From: Ilumatobacteraceae bacterium
GTDB lineage: Bacteria; Actinomycetota; Acidimicrobiia; Acidimicrobiales; Ilumatobacteraceae
Length of the DNA stretch: 7,394 nt
Direction of reading: 5' to 3'
Assembly: GCA_019090765.1 (NCBI GenBank)
Contig: JAHRVJ010000333.1
Span: 1-7,394 of the forward strand
Of the stretch, positions 6,178 to 7,394 are shown in pieces. Position numbers and translations under genes: made by a program. The notes beneath the pieces are model-generated. The model was given only the letters and a program-made list of their open reading frames with translations, did no database searches and was not told the origin of the DNA. Position 1 is the stretch's first letter, and each line of letters starts with the position of its first letter.

Positions 6178-7080
6178 CTAAGCAGGACTGATTCGAGCAG
6201 TTTCGATTTCGGCGTCGAGTTGATCGACGGTCGACGAGCAGATCTGTTGGACTCTCGCTGCCGCGCGGCTTGACATGGTCTGCGCGTGAGCGCCCACGCG
6301 TCGCGGCTCCATGGCGTTGCCATACTGCGGAGTGTCACCTGGCCGGTCACCGCACGCCCAATACGAGTCGGCCACGCTCGGCCACTTCTCGGTCGGGCTG
6401 TATGAGCTCAGGTCCAGTCCGGTGAAATCGCTGAGCTGAGCGAGGATTGCCTCGGGGTTTTCGACGAGGTCTTCGTAGCGGATGAAGAGCACCCGATCGC
6501 CGTGATCGGGCCTTGTTCCTAGAATTGGGTCGTAGTATCGAACGTAGTTGCGTGCGACGCGACTGTAAAGGTGCGCTCTAACGATGATGCGCTCTCGTGC
6601 GTCAGCAACTCGCTCGGCGACACGCTGTTGCTGTATCCGCCACTCCGAGGCGACTTGGTCGCGAGGGTCGCGAGTGATTACGACGAATCTAGCCTCGGGC
6701 AGCAATTCGAGAGCCTCGGGGAAATAGAGAGAGATCTCAGGTGACTTGAGCACCAACGACGTGGCGGGGAAGAATTGTTGGTGGCAGTGAGCGAGGAACC
6801 GACTCAGATTTCGTCGAAAGAAATCACGTAGCGCCTCAACATCATCAAAAAATGGCAACGCTCGTATCTCAAAATCCTCTAGAGCCCATCGGTACTCTTC
6901 AAGCCATCGCGGAACAAGTTGCGCTTCGCCTGGCAACGGTGGAGTGGACGGGTCTGACGACAATATGGCTGCAAGCAGCGTGGTACCTGTCCGACGCGCC
7001 CCGCACACGACGGTCAGCGACTTCGGCTGGAGTTCCCCCGTTTGGTGAGACACGGGTCGTAGTGAGATTTCACGGGCCAT
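6178..7080 (-). CDS. PAPS-dependent sulfotransferase family protein
   Basis: Starting from ATG at 7080 the protein has 300 residues, normal for the sulfotransferase family, which moves a sulfo group from PAPS to hydroxyl or amino groups of glycans and lipids. The 5'-phosphosulfate loop is LTVVCGARRTGTTLLAAIL (22-40), an R-R-T-G-T-T-L version of the usual PRSGTTL. The 3'-phosphate site is FVVITRDPRDQVASEW (132-147) with Arg137 and a serine-bearing segment, preceded by LVLKSPE (109-115). VLFIRYEDLVENPEAIL (197-213) is the typical strand and loop before the C-terminal helices. The frame is open to an ATG at 7233, but those 51 extra residues look unlike the family, and TACGCT placed seven bases before 7080 suggests a leaderless start there. 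It is cytosolic by sequence and probably heads the minus-strand pair. Sulfation of a sugar or glycolipid from this cluster is inferred; the substrate is unknown. Confidence 0.8.
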   Translation of the reverse strand: MAREISLRPVSHQTGELQPKSLTVVCGARRTGTTLLAAILSSDPSTPPLPGEAQLVPRWLEEYRWALEDFEIRALPFFDDVEALRDFFRRNLSRFLAHCHQQFFPATSLVLKSPEISLYFPEALELLPEARFVVITRDPRDQVASEWRIQQQRVAERVADARERIIVRAHLYSRVARNYVRYYDPILGTRPDHGDRVLFIRYEDLVENPEAILAQLSDFTGLDLSSYSPTEKWPSVADSYWACGDRPGDTPQYGNAMEPRRVGAHAQTMSSRAAARVQQICSSTVDQLDAEIETARISPA

Positions 7081-7093
7081 TCGAGGCAGCGTA
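7081..7093 (-). promoter_or_regulatory. Putative leaderless promoter (-10 TACGCT) of the sulfotransferase
   Basis: On the minus strand TACGCT runs from 7093 to 7088 and is followed by seven bases and the ATG at 7080. The predicted transcript start (about 7081) nearly coincides with the start codon, and no Shine-Dalgarno is present. No good -35 is visible at 17-18 bp. Confidence 0.4.
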
Positions 7094-7373
7094 GACGTCG
7101 TTTGGGGGTGGTGATCGGGTCCGGCTTGGTGCCCTTGACAGTTGTAGAAGGTTTCGATGTAGCCGACACCAGACCGTACGAAGTTCGGGACTGCCCCCAA
7201 TTGAACGGCTTGCTGCCCATGCTGAGATCGCATCGCGACAACTCAGGCTTTATGGCTCGCTCTCACGTGCCCCCCTGATCCTTCAGCCTAGAAAGGAAAC
7301 TAGCAACGCGCAGACGAACCGGCCACCACCTGAACCCCAGGGTCCAAGTAAGGACGTTCATTCGTATGAGTTG
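7094..7373. other. Gene-free stretch between sulfotransferase promoter and tRNA
   Basis: About 280 bases hold no ORF that I can support on either strand. The sulfotransferase frame stays open to 7233 without family-like sequence. Small imperfect palindromes occur, for example CTAG/CTAG arms around 7288-7303, with no clear function. If the tRNA is transcribed leftwards, its trailer and terminator should lie here, but no strong intrinsic terminator is visible. Confidence 0.4.
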
Positions 7374-7394
7374 TGCGCGAGGGGGGACTTGAAC
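7374..7394 (-). tRNA. 3' end of a tRNA gene, probably tRNA-Leu (5' part beyond window)
   Basis: Read on the minus strand from 7394, the bases give G53, the T-loop TTCAAGT (7393-7387), a T-stem strand CCCCC (7386-7382), a seven-base acceptor strand CTCGCGC (7381-7375) and discriminator A (7374). This fits positions 53-73 of a tRNA exactly. No CCA follows (CAA instead), as is usual for many actinobacterial tRNA genes. The acceptor strand CTCGCGC with discriminator A matches what I recall of actinobacterial leucine tRNAs (5' strand GCGCGAG), but the anticodon is outside the window. Confidence 0.65.

Noticed and set aside
7081..7233. 51-residue N-terminal extension of the sulfotransferase to ATG 7233
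   Set aside because: The extra residues do not resemble the family, the 300-residue form is the usual size, and a -10-like TACGCT lies just before ATG 7080. A longer form cannot be fully excluded.
1..7394. CRISPR array, insertion sequence or integrase
   Set aside because: No regularly spaced repeats, transposase-like or integrase-like ORF, or long terminal inverted repeats were found by reading both strands.

Overview
The window looks like a piece of an actinobacterial chromosome, most likely Mycobacteriales (Mycobacterium, Rhodococcus and relatives). This rests on GC-rich codon choice, GTG starts, genes without Shine-Dalgarno sites placed just behind TANNNT -10 elements (a leaderless habit common in this group), and the 3' end of a tRNA gene, probably tRNA-Leu, with no encoded CCA. 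The genus is an inference.

Layout. Bases 1-841 (+) hold the 3' part of a gene with two universal-stress-protein-like domains, best read as the cytoplasmic tail of a cation:proton antiporter; a possible intrinsic terminator follows. Bases 842-1347 hold an unrecognised ORF with coding-like codon use (924-1256), a 12-bp perfect palindrome right after its stop, and a possible leaderless promoter. Bases 1348-3726 (+) are a tightly packed three-gene unit: a WbqC-family protein, a short divergent DegT-type PLP aminotransferase, and a class I SAM methyltransferase, joined by 4-bp and 11-bp overlaps. After 86 bp with small hairpins, an extended -10 and an 11-codon upstream ORF comes a canonical DegT/DnrJ/EryC1/StrS sugar aminotransferase (3813-4952, +). 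Facing it on the minus strand are a GT-A-like glycosyltransferase with a DAD motif (5001-6056) and a PAPS-dependent sulfotransferase (6178-7080). The right edge (7374-7394) carries the T-loop and 3' acceptor strand of a tRNA on the minus strand.

How the genes may work together. WbqC proteins and DegT aminotransferases usually sit in surface-polysaccharide or glycolipid clusters. With a methyltransferase, a glycosyltransferase and a sulfotransferase, the set suggests assembly and decoration of an amino-sugar-containing, methylated and perhaps sulfated cell-envelope glycan or glycolipid. No NDP-sugar dehydratase, epimerase, flippase or polymerase is visible, so either precursors come from elsewhere or this is a compact decoration cassette. 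The cassette lies between a likely housekeeping transporter and a tRNA 3' end, which fits a strain-variable locus or small genomic island, but no second copy of the tRNA end or integrase is seen in the window.
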